DNA from: Hymenobacter actinosclerus
GTDB taxonomy: Bacteria; Bacteroidota; Bacteroidia; Cytophagales; Hymenobacteraceae
NCBI RefSeq assembly: GCF_900111515.1
Contig: NZ_FOHS01000004.1
Coordinates: 186,001-250,000 of the forward strand
Reading direction: 5' to 3'
DNA length: 64,000 nt
In this document: positions 63,565 through 64,000 of the stretch, one piece after another
How the letters are laid out: every line of letters begins with the position of its first letter
Numbering within the stretch: the stretch's first letter is position 1
Program-made: the position numbers and the translations under genes
The notes under the pieces: generated by a model
Told to the model about the DNA's origin: nothing
The model's input: the letters and a program-made list of their open reading frames with translations, nothing else
Database searches by the model: none

Positions 63565-64000
63565 ATGAACATCCCCTTTCTACATCATCTGCAAAGCCTG
63601 ACCGGCCCGCCCCTGAACAAAATTGTAGGCGTGGCCCCGGCCGGACCGGGCCGGGCCAACGCCGAAGGCTTACTGCGGCGCGTGCTCGGCGGCCTGCCCG
63701 AACTGGTGGCCGCCGCCGTGGGCGAGGTGGCCGACGGGCGGCTGCTGGCTTCCTACACCAGCAGCAAAGATTTCGACCCGGCCAAAATCATCGGCTTCAA
63801 CGCCGCAGTGCTCCGCCAGCAGCAGCAGGCCCTGAAGGCCCTGGGGCTGTCGGAGCAGCAGGAGCAGCTAACCGAGCTGCTGATTACGCTGCGCCGGCAG
63901 CTGCACCTGTTGCGGCTGTTGCCCGACGGCAAGCGCTTTTTGTATGTGGCCGTCGACTGCCACGACACCAACCTGGCCATTGCCCGCGAAGTAATGCGCA
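63565..64000 (+). CDS. Roadblock/LC7-like protein (paralogue 2, partial)
   Basis: The reading frame runs off the window. The first 145 codons contain a fold like paralogue 1, including LPELVAAAVGEVADGRLLAS and KRFLYVAVDCHDTNLAIARE followed by VMR, which aligns directly with the corresponding strand of paralogue 1. An N-terminal addition of about 40 residues (NIPFLHHLQSLTGPPLNKI) is unique to this copy. The two genes are a diverged tandem duplication, probably forming hetero- or homodimers as Roadblock proteins do. Confidence 0.7.
   Translation, partial: MNIPFLHHLQSLTGPPLNKIVGVAPAGPGRANAEGLLRRVLGGLPELVAAAVGEVADGRLLASYTSSKDFDPAKIIGFNAAVLRQQQQALKALGLSEQQEQLTELLITLRRQLHLLRLLPDGKRFLYVAVDCHDTNLAIAREVMR

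Noticed and set aside
1-64000. Genomic island, prophage or insertion sequence
   Set aside because: Gene content is mostly housekeeping or envelope genes with uniform style, and no integrase, transposase, phage structural gene or attachment duplication was found.

Overview
The window looks like a chromosomal segment of a high-GC member of the Bacteroidota, most likely Cytophagales and close to Hymenobacter. The signs are TonB-dependent receptors (one SusC-like), a PheS with the cysteine-rich insertion usual in this phylum, an archaeal/eukaryal-type ProRS, FloA/NfeD, a YtxJ (bacillithiol-linked) protein, a fused 2-oxoacid dehydrogenase E1, lipoproteins with Bacteroidota-only domains, almost no Shine-Dalgarno sequences, and many -7 promoter boxes of the Bacteroidota type TAnnTTTG. 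I saw no rRNA, CRISPR, prophage, transposase or conjugation gene. The taxonomic call is inference from gene content.

Layout. 0-6 kb: tRNA-Asn with its terminator, a Rieske-like lipoprotein, a 3-hydroxyacyl-CoA dehydrogenase, pheS, two paralogous secreted DGWG proteins and an M16 peptidase. 6-15 kb: a SusC-like receptor divergent from a fused 2-oxoacid dehydrogenase E1, small secreted proteins, YtxJ, OsmC, an outer-membrane protein and lipA. 15-22 kb: a DUF4136 lipoprotein, a very large hybrid histidine kinase convergent with a LytTR response regulator, and kynurenine 3-monooxygenase. 22-29 kb: a second TonB-dependent receptor with a hairpin leader, an AlkB-like protein, a membrane protein, kynureninase and 3-hydroxyanthranilate dioxygenase. 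29-36 kb: a surface-glycan block (large polytopic protein, methyltransferase, Dpm1/GtrB-type and ArnT-type glycosyltransferases). 36-45 kb: a TonB-C lipoprotein, a DPP IV-like peptidase, lipoproteins, a FadL-like porin and proS. 45-53 kb: a Gre factor, nfeD-floA, an OmpA/PD40 protein, an isopenicillin-N-synthase-like oxygenase and a ChrA-like transporter. 53-64 kb: sucA-sucB, a group III truncated globin, an EamA transporter, an M1 aminopeptidase, a Crp/Fnr regulator and two Roadblock/LC7-like paralogues, the last cut by the window end.

How the genes connect. LipA makes the lipoyl cofactor used by SucB and by the E2 partner of the fused E1. Kmo, KynU and HaaO are consecutive steps from kynurenine towards quinolinate (de novo NAD), although they are spread over 8 kb and not in one operon. 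NfeD and FloA form a typical membrane-microdomain pair. The kinase and the LytTR regulator face each other tail to tail and may form one phosphorelay.

The most unusual signal is between the genes. Many spacers are built from short reiterated words (about 8-12 bp) of several unrelated families. Between convergent genes these words form long palindromes that run almost or exactly from stop codon to stop codon and usually enclose an ordinary intrinsic terminator (19.7, 25.5, 35.7, 48.0 and 57.9 kb). Single arms begin at or within a few bases of other stop codons (pheS, kynU, sucA, proS, gre). One such palindrome is translated in frame as the alpha/beta linker of the fused E1. A second theme is start codons 4-5 bases after a perfect TAnnTTTG box (pheS, lipA, kynU), which suggests leaderless mRNAs.
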